Source: JBLIRR01 sp049472395
GTDB lineage: Bacteria; SZUA-182; DTGQ01; JBLIRR01
Length of the DNA stretch: 42,854 bases
Assembly: GCA_049472395.1 (NCBI GenBank)
Contig: JBLIRR010000050.1
Location: forward strand, 1-42,854
Reading direction: 5' to 3'
Part shown: piece after piece, positions 15,588 to 23,032 of the stretch
How the letters are laid out: every line of letters begins with the position of its first letter
Position numbering within the stretch: position 1 is the stretch's first letter
Program-made: the position numbers and the translations under genes
The notes under the pieces: model-generated
Told to the model about the DNA's origin: nothing
Databases searched by the model: none
What the model saw: the letters and a program-made list of their open reading frames with translations, nothing else

Positions 15588-17726
15588 TTAACCACCCCTC
15601 TCTCTTAAAAGGTTAAAAATTTTCCTCACCTTCATGAAAAAATCTTTGGTAGTTATATCGCCCTTATTGATAACCTCTAGGGTATCCTTCCTGAGAATGC
15701 TCTCCTCTTTCCAGCTTAAATTCTTTGATGTGTAAACGACCACAGGTTTATTACCGCCCCTTTTTTTCTTCCTGAGCCCCTCGAGGAATTCAAAACCATC
15801 CATAACAGGCATGATCAGATCAAGGATGATCAGATCGGGTTCTTCCTTCTCCAGCACCTCAAAGGCCTCCTTGCCGTTGCCGGCTGTAAGTATCCGGTAA
15901 TCATTACCAAAACATTGTTTCAACCTCTTAACTTCGGCCTCGTCATCATCAACGATGAGGAGTGTCTCTAATTTTCCTGTTTTTTTATAGGTCATTAATT
16001 TATCAATCAATTCATCCATCTCGATCGGTTTTACCATATATTCGTCTGCCTCCAGGGCCTTAGCCTTCTCTTCCGCCTCTGAAAGTATCGTTATTACGAC
16101 AATAGGGATATGGCTGGTCCGAAGATTTCTCTTAAGGGCCTTGAGGGCCATCCACCCATCCTTTTCATCAGGCAGAAGGATATCAAGGCATACTGCAAAA
16201 ATCGATCGATTTGAGGCAAGGCTCAGCGCCTTTTCGGGTGTACGGGCAACAAGCACCTTGAAACCTGCCGCTTCAAGGTGCTTCTTCAAGGCGTATATCA
16301 TCTTTTCATCGTCCTCAACAATCAGTATGGTTTCCTTTTCTACAGGGATCATTTTTTCCGATTCAAGAGGCCGAGGCTTCCACTTCTTTCTATAAAACTT
16401 AACCGGCAAGGTGACCGTGAATGTGGTGCCAGTACCGCGCCTGCTTTCCACCGTGATATGCCCTCCCAGATGATCGAGGATCCTTTTTGTGATCGCAAGC
16501 CCCAAACCACTCCCTTTTTGAATGTCGTCCCTAACATGCACCTGCACGAACTCATTGAATATCTTTTCTGTATAATCTTCTGGAATACCTATACCCGTGT
16601 CCTTTACACTGATTCTGATATACTCCCTATTATCTTTTTGCATCTTTTGGACGATAACCTTTATTTCCCCTCTGTCTGTATATTTCACTGCATTGGAAAG
16701 GAGATTTAACATCACCTGAAAGAGGGATCTATAGTCAGTATGGATCTCCGGCAGCCCTTCTTCATACTCAAATTTCAGGCTCAACCCCTTCTCATGGGCT
16801 AGGGGCCTTATAGTTTCAGAGGCGTTGTGGACCAATTCCCCAATTTCAATACCCGAGATCTTAAGGTCTATGATCCCCGCCTCTACACGGGAGAGATCCA
16901 GCAGATCATTTACCAGAGTGAGCATGTGCTGAGCACTTTCCCTGATCATTGCAATCTGCTTTTCCTGTTCGGCGCTCAGTTCTCCATCGATCTTCTTCTC
17001 CAAGATTGCCGAGAGGCTCAGAATGGAATTTAAAGGGGTACGGGTCTCATGGCCAAAGGCCCTCATAAAATCCCTTTTTCTCTCATTCTTAAGGTCCAAT
17101 TCCTCATTTTTCTTGTCTATTTCCTGATAAAGAGATATGATGCCCGCATTGGTCATCTCCAATTCCCTATTGACATCTTCTATTTGGGCATTTCTCTTTC
17201 TCAGCTCATCCAGGACATCAACAAGCTCCCTGTTTTGTGCGGTAAGGCTGTCCAGTGCAGACTGCTCCGAGATGGCTGCAAACATCTGCCTGATCTCTGG
17301 AAGGTCAACTTTGTGCAATTTCATCCCTTGCCTGAGCCACTTGACACAGGTTACCATGGCTCCTCCATCCTTTTTCGAGGCAATCTCAACCTCATCCATC
17401 AGCATCTTCGCCCTTTCAAGCCCTATCCTCTTATCATCCATGGACAGGCTTTCATCATCCAGGCCCTTCCTGACATTCTCACTATTCTTATCCCTTTCCT
17501 CAAACACCATCTTGAGCCCCATTCTGCCTCCTTCCTCTAAAAGGGTGAAGGTAATCTCGCCGCCTAAGGGGCGCTGATAGAGACTCCTCGTAAGCTCGCT
17601 CGCCGCTGTCGCAACCCTGATGCAATCTATATGTCCCATGCCAAGCCGTTCACACAGGATTTTAACTGTATGCCTCACGATAAGGATATCCTTTTCCTTT
17701 TCAACGCAGATCTTTCCGACCCTCAT
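15588..17726 (-). CDS. Hybrid kinase: RsbT-like ATPase fold + HisKA + HATPase + REC + REC
   Basis: Residues 1-135 resemble RsbT-type switch kinases (KEKDILIVRHTVKILCERLG, ATAASELTRSLYQ; compare RsbT's AVSELTRNAYKYA) but the nucleotide-binding G boxes are eroded, so this part is probably a docking domain. A coiled coil (150-215) follows, then HisKA with FGHETRTPLNSILSLSA, HATPase_c (NLLSNAVKYTD, DTGIGIPEDY, GSGLGLAITKRI), and two receivers. The first receiver (ILIVEDDEKMIYALKK, VCLDILLPDEKDGW) and second (LLIVDDDEAEVKRLKQ, LIILDLIMPVMDGFE) both keep the acidic pocket and phospho-Asp. The start overlaps the upstream gene's stop by 4 bases. The combination ties a stressosome-derived domain directly to a phosphorelay. 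Confidence 0.9.
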   Translation of the reverse strand: MRVGKICVEKEKDILIVRHTVKILCERLGMGHIDCIRVATAASELTRSLYQRPLGGEITFTLLEEGGRMGLKMVFEERDKNSENVRKGLDDESLSMDDKRIGLERAKMLMDEVEIASKKDGGAMVTCVKWLRQGMKLHKVDLPEIRQMFAAISEQSALDSLTAQNRELVDVLDELRKRNAQIEDVNRELEMTNAGIISLYQEIDKKNEELDLKNERKRDFMRAFGHETRTPLNSILSLSAILEKKIDGELSAEQEKQIAMIRESAQHMLTLVNDLLDLSRVEAGIIDLKISGIEIGELVHNASETIRPLAHEKGLSLKFEYEEGLPEIHTDYRSLFQVMLNLLSNAVKYTDRGEIKVIVQKMQKDNREYIRISVKDTGIGIPEDYTEKIFNEFVQVHVRDDIQKGSGLGLAITKRILDHLGGHITVESRRGTGTTFTVTLPVKFYRKKWKPRPLESEKMIPVEKETILIVEDDEKMIYALKKHLEAAGFKVLVARTPEKALSLASNRSIFAVCLDILLPDEKDGWMALKALKRNLRTSHIPIVVITILSEAEEKAKALEADEYMVKPIEMDELIDKLMTYKKTGKLETLLIVDDDEAEVKRLKQCFGNDYRILTAGNGKEAFEVLEKEEPDLIILDLIMPVMDGFEFLEGLRKKKRGGNKPVVVYTSKNLSWKEESILRKDTLEVINKGDITTKDFFMKVRKIFNLLRERGG

Positions 17727-18778
17727 GCCGGCCCTCCAACGATAACGGTGGCATCATCCGAGGCTCTGCCATAATCTCTGAGGATAATGTTTGCTATTAT
17801 CACAGGGTGCTTTATGATGAGTCCGGGATATTTTGTCAGATCATATTTATCCGATATACCGTCGCTGGTCATTATTATCACGTTCCCTTGTGACCATGGG
17901 TGTGTGAAGCATTTGAAACTTTGAAGGGTAGCTCCCACGATCCCATTATAGTTGGCCGGAGACACAGGGACGGGTGATTTTACTACCCTTGTGAGAATGT
18001 TACCTATCCCCACGTATTCCATCGTTTTGTGGGCATCATCGATAAGGGCTATGGATATCACCACCCCCCTCGTTTTCCTTAACTTCATGTGCATTTCAGT
18101 GATGATACGCTCAAGGCTCTTTTGATAATTATCCATAAGGTACAGATCCGCCTCCCTTGCTGCCTCTTCCGAATATTTCCCGTGCCCTACTCCATCGATG
18201 AGGGCCACAATCGTTTTGCCCTCGAAATAATGCAGGAAAGCTCTGTCTCCATTATATGTCTCCCCGTGCTTCGGCCTGCTCATCACCGCAAACCGTGTCT
18301 TGCGCAAGCCTTTCTCCGGCTTCTCCTCGCGATGAAGCCATTTTCTGGCCATAATAACCGTGCCGATGCCCTCTCTTTTGTCCTCATACAGGGCTATCCC
18401 TGATCTTTCGGTTTTTGAGCTTAGGTCGAATTCGTCCATAAGCCTCTTCACCGCTCCAAGTCCTATTCCCAGACTGTTCTTCCTGGAGAATCCATCCTGC
18501 AGGGCCTTCCCTATATCTGTTATTCCAGGTCCCCTATCCAGGGAGATTATCTGGATGCCCTTCTGCCCATGGTCTTCTATAGTGGAGCATATGATCTTTC
18601 CCTCCACTGTGTTATGTGCAATAAGGTTCTCAGCAAGCTCGGATATAACTATAGAAATCTCCTCGATCGCTTTTCCGGAAAAGCCGATATTCCTTGCCAT
18701 CCGTGCAGCCTTCCTCTTAGCTGCTCCAACCTCGGCCCACTCACGCACCTGTATGGTTAATTCGTTTAATGTTGCCAT
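17723..18778 (-). CDS. RsbW/T-type ATPase fused to SpoIIE (PP2C) phosphatase
   Basis: The N-terminal half (1-145) is a GHKL serine-kinase fold with VISELAENLIAH (N box), SLDRGPGI (G1) and LGIGLGAVKRLMDEFDL (G2). The C-terminal half (160-351) is a SpoIIE/PP2C phosphatase with VALIDGVGHGKYSEEAA, IIMTSDGISDKYD and a closing ASDDATVIV, which supply the metal-binding Asp residues. It plays the RsbX-like resetting role, dephosphorylating RsbR/RsbS, with a kinase-like domain of its own. The start overlaps the RsbT gene by about 13 bases. Confidence 0.9.
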   Translation of the reverse strand: MATLNELTIQVREWAEVGAAKRKAARMARNIGFSGKAIEEISIVISELAENLIAHNTVEGKIICSTIEDHGQKGIQIISLDRGPGITDIGKALQDGFSRKNSLGIGLGAVKRLMDEFDLSSKTERSGIALYEDKREGIGTVIMARKWLHREEKPEKGLRKTRFAVMSRPKHGETYNGDRAFLHYFEGKTIVALIDGVGHGKYSEEAAREADLYLMDNYQKSLERIITEMHMKLRKTRGVVISIALIDDAHKTMEYVGIGNILTRVVKSPVPVSPANYNGIVGATLQSFKCFTHPWSQGNVIIMTSDGISDKYDLTKYPGLIIKHPVIIANIILRDYGRASDDATVIVGGPA

Positions 18779-19158
18779 TTTATTATAACTATCTTCGTAC
18801 CCTTACCAACCTTTGAATGTATGGTGAACTCATCCACGAGCCTCTTCGCGCCCCCAAGCCCGTTGCCAAAGCCATCACCAGTGGTATATCCGTCTTCCAT
18901 TGCGCGTCTGATATTGGCGATGCCAGGGCCCCAGTCGATGACAGTGACCATCAGTCCATTTTTTCTGTCTTTTTCGATTTTTTTCAACGTCATCCGCCCC
19001 CCGCCAGCATACTTATAGGCGTTTCTGGTGAGCTCACTTACCGCGGTAATAAGCCTCGTCTGATCCACAATCCCGAATCCAACACTCTGGGCTGCCTCCC
19101 TTGCTGCCTGCCGTGCAATGAGAATGTCCTTCTCCTCCTTAATCTCCACTTCACTCAT
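18766..19158 (-). CDS. rsbT: Stressosome serine kinase RsbT
   Basis: 130-residue switch kinase that phosphorylates RsbS and RsbR and then leaves the stressosome. GHKL motifs are intact: AVSELTRNAYKYAGGG (N box), DWGPGI (G1) and GFGNGLGGAKRLVDEF (G2). Length and sequence match RsbT rather than RsbW. It starts where RsbS stops (TGATG-like overlap at 19158). In Bacillus, RsbT activates RsbU; no separate RsbU is present here, so the target may be one of the downstream kinases. Confidence 0.92.
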   Translation of the reverse strand: MSEVEIKEEKDILIARQAAREAAQSVGFGIVDQTRLITAVSELTRNAYKYAGGGRMTLKKIEKDRKNGLMVTVIDWGPGIANIRRAMEDGYTTGDGFGNGLGGAKRLVDEFTIHSKVGKGTKIVIIKWQH

Positions 19159-19532
19159 TATCGTCGATCCGACTGGGCAGCCTTAAGGTGCTTAAGAAGC
19201 TCTATGCCCGCCTCTGTATTCAGTGCTGTATGCACCCCATCAAACTTAAGTCCCAGCTCCACAAGGGTGATGGCGACCGAAGGCTGAATACCGGCTATAA
19301 CGGTCTCTGCATTCATGCAGGCCGACATTTTCGCAATATCCGAAAGCATCCTTCCCAAAAAGGAATCAACCATGTCTAATGCCGATATCTCTATCAGAAC
19401 CCCTTCCGCTTTTGTTCTCTGTATCTCCTTTAATAGATCTCTCTGAAGAATTAAGGCGGTTTTGTCATCTATGTCAAACTGGAGGGAGACGATTAAATTA
19501 TCTCCCACTTTGATTATAGGGATCTTCCGCAT
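19158..19532 (-). CDS. rsbS: Stressosome STAS scaffold RsbS
   Basis: 124-residue single STAS domain. LIVSLQFDIDDKTALILQRDLL forms the first strand and helix. ISALDMVDSFLGRML carries the conserved Ser that RsbT phosphorylates in homologues (Ser59 in Bacillus). The end is AGIQPSVAITLVELGL. It forms the stressosome core with RsbR. The gap to RsbR is five bases. Confidence 0.92.
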   Translation of the reverse strand: MRKIPIIKVGDNLIVSLQFDIDDKTALILQRDLLKEIQRTKAEGVLIEISALDMVDSFLGRMLSDIAKMSACMNAETVIAGIQPSVAITLVELGLKFDGVHTALNTEAGIELLKHLKAAQSDRR

Positions 19533-19537
19533 GAAAA

Positions 19538-20389
19538 TTACTCCTGCGTAACCTTAATGCCTGTTTTCTCAAATCCATAGCGCAGTCCTTCCGCCATGCT
19601 TGCCTTGGTGATAACCCCTATTAAGTTTACCCCGAGATGAACGATCGTCTGGGCCACGTCAGGGCGGATGCCGGTTATGATGGCCTCTGCTCCAAGGAGC
19701 TTCACTGCACTGGCTGTCTTTAAAAGGTGTGTTGCAACAAGGGTGTCCATGATCCCCACGCCGGTAATGTCTATGATCGCTATCCTTGATCCGGTGTCCA
19801 CTATCCTCTTTAAAAGATCTTCCATGATTTGCTGTGTTCGTCTGCTGTCCAACGTTCCGATAATTGGTATTGCCAGTATCCCCTCCCAGAGACTTACAAT
19901 CGGTGAGGAAAGCTCGAGGAGGCTTTCAGTTTGCTCTTTAATAATCGTCTCGCGTCCTTCGGCAAACTCTTCAAAGGTTATCAGACCGAGCCTGTCAAGG
20001 AGCTTTGAAATCCTGATGACCTCTATATTCAACTGTGTGGAATCACTCTCGTACGCCTCTTGCAAAAAGGGGAAGAGGCTGTCTTTCAGGCTGAAAATAA
20101 AGGTTGCAGTCTCCACAGGTGAAAATCCCTTTAACACCCTCTTCTTTGATATATCCCTCAATATCTCGATGATCTTTTTATATTCAGGTACGGTAATATC
20201 CTCCAGGTTCCCTTTACCGGTTGCCCTGACAAACGCACGCAGAAACTCTATCGATTCCTTTCTGAGCTCCTCTCGATCCATAAGGTCTTCCCGAAGAGTT
20301 ATGTTGGCAAGCTGGGCCTTCATCCATGCCTCTAATATCTCTTTCTCCTTGTTCTTTAATAGGTCCTCAAGTTTTTGAATCCCTGACAT
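19538..20389 (-). CDS. rsbR: Stressosome RsbR-family sensor/scaffold
   Basis: 283-residue RsbR paralogue. Residues 1-150 form a helical N-terminal domain of the RsbRD_N type (EILEAWMKAQLANITLRED, ...LLDRLGLITFEEF), the sensory part. Residues 160-283 are a STAS domain with AIPIIGTLDSRRTQQIMEDLL and IIDITGVGIMDTLVATHLL, both carrying the Thr residues phosphorylated in RsbR. The ATG is preceded by GAGAGGAGGG. It is the first gene of the operon. The input signal cannot be read; there is no haem or flavin signature. Confidence 0.92.
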   Translation of the reverse strand: MSGIQKLEDLLKNKEKEILEAWMKAQLANITLREDLMDREELRKESIEFLRAFVRATGKGNLEDITVPEYKKIIEILRDISKKRVLKGFSPVETATFIFSLKDSLFPFLQEAYESDSTQLNIEVIRISKLLDRLGLITFEEFAEGRETIIKEQTESLLELSSPIVSLWEGILAIPIIGTLDSRRTQQIMEDLLKRIVDTGSRIAIIDITGVGIMDTLVATHLLKTASAVKLLGAEAIITGIRPDVAQTIVHLGVNLIGVITKASMAEGLRYGFEKTGIKVTQE

Positions 20390-20456
20390 TGTACCCTCCT
20401 CTCTAAAGGTTTATATTTCGGTTTTGTTTTTCTCTTTCCCTTGCGCAGCTATTTTC

Positions 20457-20486
20457 ATTATAACAATATATGAGAAGTACTCATAT
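20457..20486 (-). promoter_or_regulatory. Putative promoter and palindromic operator of the stressosome operon
   Basis: On the minus strand a TATAAT -10 box lies at 20457-20462, about 70 bases before the RsbR start. Upstream, where a -35 would lie, is the palindrome ATATGAGAAGTACTCATAT (20468-20486) with perfect 7-bp arms. No good -35 is present, which suits an activator-dependent or repressed promoter. Confidence 0.5.
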
Positions 20487-20858
20487 TTTATTTAACGTCA
20501 TAAATATCATTGTTGTATTTTTAGAATCTATTTGAGTTAATTCTAGCAAAAAGAAAAATATTTATCAATATATCTATCAATAGGAGAATCTTTTGATTCC
20601 AAAGACCAGGGCGATCAGTGAGTACTTTTTATATTTATGGGTTTAGAAATATTCTGCTACTTCCCGGAATCCGCTTAATGCGGGTGAAATACTTGGAAAG
20701 CCCATATAGTATATGTGAAGAATATACGCGTATGATTTATTCCTTTGTTTTAGAGCCTTTTTGAAGGACTCTCCGGGCATGATTATTGACAGTTTATACT
20801 GACAACACATGTAATGGATGGGTATCTGCATTTAGCCAACACATTGTGTTAGTTTAAG
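20487..20858. other. Intergenic, no gene seen
   Basis: AT-rich, with only a weak 62-codon minus-strand frame (20643-20831) lacking recognisable motifs and a ribosome binding site. I see no RNA gene here. Confidence 0.5.
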
Positions 20859-21110
20859 TCAGAGTCCTTTTTTCTCAAACCATCGAAATAATACAATCGT
20901 TCCGATAACGATTGGAATAATAATGATCCAGTGATTTAAATTAAGGAGTTCTGGTAAAGTAATTTTGCAGTAATCTCCCCATGTTAGCACTGTTTTTTTC
21001 ATTAATGGATAGATTTCAGCAAATATACCGGCACCTACAAGCATCCCTAAAATACCTTAGACACTATCCCATCTGCCTTCACCTAATGCCCCTGAAGAAG
21101 TTGTATACAA
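20859..21110 (-). pseudogene. YeeE/YedE-type membrane transporter, C-terminal relic
   Basis: The frame reads SSGALGEGRWDSV, then TAA, then GILGMLVGAGIFAEIYPLMKKTVLTWGDYCKITLPELL and a last hydrophobic helix ending FRWFEKKGL. This is the C-terminal end of a YeeE/YedE (sulfur-compound transport) protein with an internal stop and no N-terminus. It lies 6 bases after the superoxide reductase gene, so a deletion probably removed the rest. Confidence 0.65.
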
Positions 21111-21115
21111 TTTAC

Positions 21116-21628
21116 CTATAACTCAATTTCATTTATCCACGTACCATGTATATTACACTTCTCAATAGCTGTAAACTTTCCACCTTTTGCTTTCACATGA
21201 AGTACTGTAGCCGGATTTAATTTATCAGGATTAAAATATATGCGCGAAAGGTATTTGTTATCAAGATAGCTATTGAGATCCGCTATTAATTTATCAGGAT
21301 TAAAATATGTGCGCGAAAGGTATTTGTTATCAAGATAGCTATCGAGATACATTATATAATGTTCTGGCAACATTGGATGAGTTATCTCTCCGACTTTCAC
21401 ATGAACATCAATACACCCACCTGGAATTAATGTACACTCTTTTTTCACCATAAAATAAGGAATATGCTTTTTATTTGATTCCTGCTTATCAGTTACTTGA
21501 CTTGGCTTAATTATAGCGTTGTTCTTTTCCTTAAATGCATTTTTAGGCGCACCACAAATAGGGCATTGTTCCGGAGCACTTCCTTCTAATGCAATAAATC
21601 CACATCTTGAACATACAATGCCTTTCAT
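21116..21628 (-). CDS. Superoxide reductase (desulfoferrodoxin-like) with rubredoxin-like N-domain and a 23-residue internal duplication
   Basis: The start is taken at ATG 21628 (MKGIVCSRCGF), with AAAGGGGG upstream. Residues 5-30 form a rubredoxin-type zinc/iron knuckle (CSRCGFIALEG..EQCPICGAPK). The rest is the superoxide reductase beta-sandwich: KKHIPYFMVKKEC, a HxxxPEHYI segment and CNIHGTW, which give the His ligands and the Cys ligand of the iron site. Superoxide reductase converts superoxide to peroxide without making O2, typical of anaerobes. Oddly, the segment SYLDNKYLSRxYFNPDK occurs twice, from a 69-bp tandem duplication in the DNA (21217-21354), which lengthens a loop between iron ligands. 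Confidence 0.8.
   Translation of the reverse strand: MKGIVCSRCGFIALEGSAPEQCPICGAPKNAFKEKNNAIIKPSQVTDKQESNKKHIPYFMVKKECTLIPGGCIDVHVKVGEITHPMLPEHYIMYLDSYLDNKYLSRTYFNPDKLIADLNSYLDNKYLSRIYFNPDKLNPATVLHVKAKGGKFTAIEKCNIHGTWINEIEL
21217..21354. repeat. 69-bp in-frame tandem duplication
   Basis: Copies beginning at 21217 and 21286 differ at only a few bases (for example AAAATATA versus AAAATATG, and CTATT versus CTATC). The near identity indicates a recent event. It lies within the superoxide reductase gene. Confidence 0.85.
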
Positions 21629-21915
21629 AAAATCAGCCCCCTTTCTAAAAAATGGTAACAATATTAAGTTTAAAAAAATGATTTATTTTGTATCTGGAGG
21701 AAAAGAATCCCCTTGAGCACTTCTTTTCCCCTCTTTATAAAAATAAAAATTTTAATTTTGTTGAATGGTAACAATACTAATAGAAGACACTTTAATATGT
21801 AAATAGAATAAAGCCACCTTTTTATGATTTTATTCCATACATTTATAAGTGAAACCGGCTCTGCTCTAAATTCTATAATTTTGTGAAACAAAGTCAATAA
21901 AAGGGAGAAAGTCAC

Positions 21916-22161
21916 ATGGTTGAAGCCGCGTATGTGTTTGCCGACGATCATTACGGCTTTAAGATAGGGAAACACAAGCCAGACTTTAAAGTGGTCATCG
22001 ATCCATTATTGGCCTCAACCTTTATTGGTTGTGCCAATCCAGATCCACCGGGGAATTATGATGACGATATCATCTATAGTATGGTATCTGTTGGTGACTA
22101 CCTCTATCTTGCTGGGGTAACTCAGTCACCAAACTTCCCCATTGAGCTGGGCGCGGAGTAG
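21916..22161 (+). pseudogene. SBBP/beta-propeller protein fragment
   Basis: 81 codons reading YGFKIGKHKPDFKVVIDPLLASTFIG and then IYSMVSVGDYLYLAGVTQSPNFP. This matches the junction between the N-terminal domain and the first SBBP repeat of large bacterial surface proteins, which normally run to hundreds of residues. It has a fair ribosome binding site (AAAGGGAG) but is only a slice of such a gene, so I call it a relic. Confidence 0.6.
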
Positions 22162-22295
22162 AAAAGAATCAAAAAAAAGGCGAATTAACATATTTACTAG
22201 TAATTAAAGCTTATGTTATAAAAGTCGAAATGTTTTTATAAATTAAAAACAATTTAAGAGAAGGGGAGATTATAATTTTCGATAAGGATTCATCA

Positions 22296-22847
22296 TTGGG
22301 TGTGCGTGTGAGGGCTATTTCACTGGCAATTGGGATTATGATATCACCGGTATCGTTGATAGTGTTGGGAAATAATATAGGCATGTGGGGTGTCACATTT
22401 CTGGTCGGTATTATATTGGCAATGGTGGCTCAGAATATACTTCCCCGCTTTTTAATGCGGAGTGAAAATCCTACATTGCTCCCTCTCATTGCTCTGGCAG
22501 GAGGGATTGCCGTCATGATGGGATTAGGGATGGCCGGTAAACCGGATCTTGACATTTATATAAGGGCCTGCATGCTTTTTTGGTTGCTCAATTATGCAGT
22601 GGTTCATCTTTGTGCTTTGATAAATAGAAAATCCATTGTCGAGCGATCGCAAACTTTGCAGGTTTCAGGTTTCCCGGTGTCGTCGGTTATCGGCCTACTC
22701 GTCATACTCACGGGATTTTTTGTCCTATTGGGAACAGATGGGCAATATTTACATTTGATTACATCCATGTTGATTATTGCTGTCCCTATTATTCTCGTGG
22801 GCATCGTACGATTCTGGTTGAGCCCTTTGTTAAGCAGAGGAAGGTAA
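22296..22847 (+). CDS. Six-helix membrane protein of unknown function
   Basis: 183 residues with about six hydrophobic helices. It begins at TTG 22296, preceded by AAGGA at a 7-base spacing; upstream codons are open back to about 22269, so a non-standard start is possible. The loop LINRKSIVERSQTLQ separates two groups of three helices. No family recognised. It precedes a rhodanese scar and a large secreted dehydrogenase, all on the plus strand with small gaps, and may be co-transcribed with them. Confidence 0.6.
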   Translation: MGVRVRAISLAIGIMISPVSLIVLGNNIGMWGVTFLVGIILAMVAQNILPRFLMRSENPTLLPLIALAGGIAVMMGLGMAGKPDLDIYIRACMLFWLLNYAVVHLCALINRKSIVERSQTLQVSGFPVSSVIGLLVILTGFFVLLGTDGQYLHLITSMLIIAVPIILVGIVRFWLSPLLSRGR

Positions 22848-22868
22848 CAAATAAAAAAAGGAGGAATT

Positions 22869-23015
22869 ATGATACGAAGTAAATGGTCAGTAATTGTTAT
22901 GATGGTAACCGGCCTGGCACAAAAGATTTTGGATAAAGGATATAAGCAGGTCTATCCTCTCAAGGGGGGGTGGAGAGAATGGTATAGGTCTCAATATCCG
23001 GTTGAAGAAAAATGA
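22869..23015 (+). pseudogene. Rhodanese-domain gene reduced by internal deletion
   Basis: A 48-codon frame with its own GGAGG ribosome binding site. The first 15 residues look like the start of a signal peptide (MIRSKWSVIVMMVTG). The rest is the C-terminal end of a rhodanese domain (AQKILDKGYKQVYPLKGGWREWY). The catalytic Cys loop is missing, so an in-frame deletion joined the two ends. The stop overlaps an upstream ATG of the next gene. Confidence 0.65.
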
Positions 23016-23032
23016 TGAAAAAGGAGAGGATC

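Noticed and set aside
17049..17577. Long plus-strand frames (about 140-165 codons) opposite the hybrid kinase
   Set aside because: They lie entirely within a clearly coding minus-strand gene and have low-complexity, Leu/Ser-rich readings.
20643..20831. 62-codon minus-strand frame upstream of the stressosome operon
   Set aside because: No ribosome binding site, no recognisable motif, and composition like the surrounding intergenic DNA.
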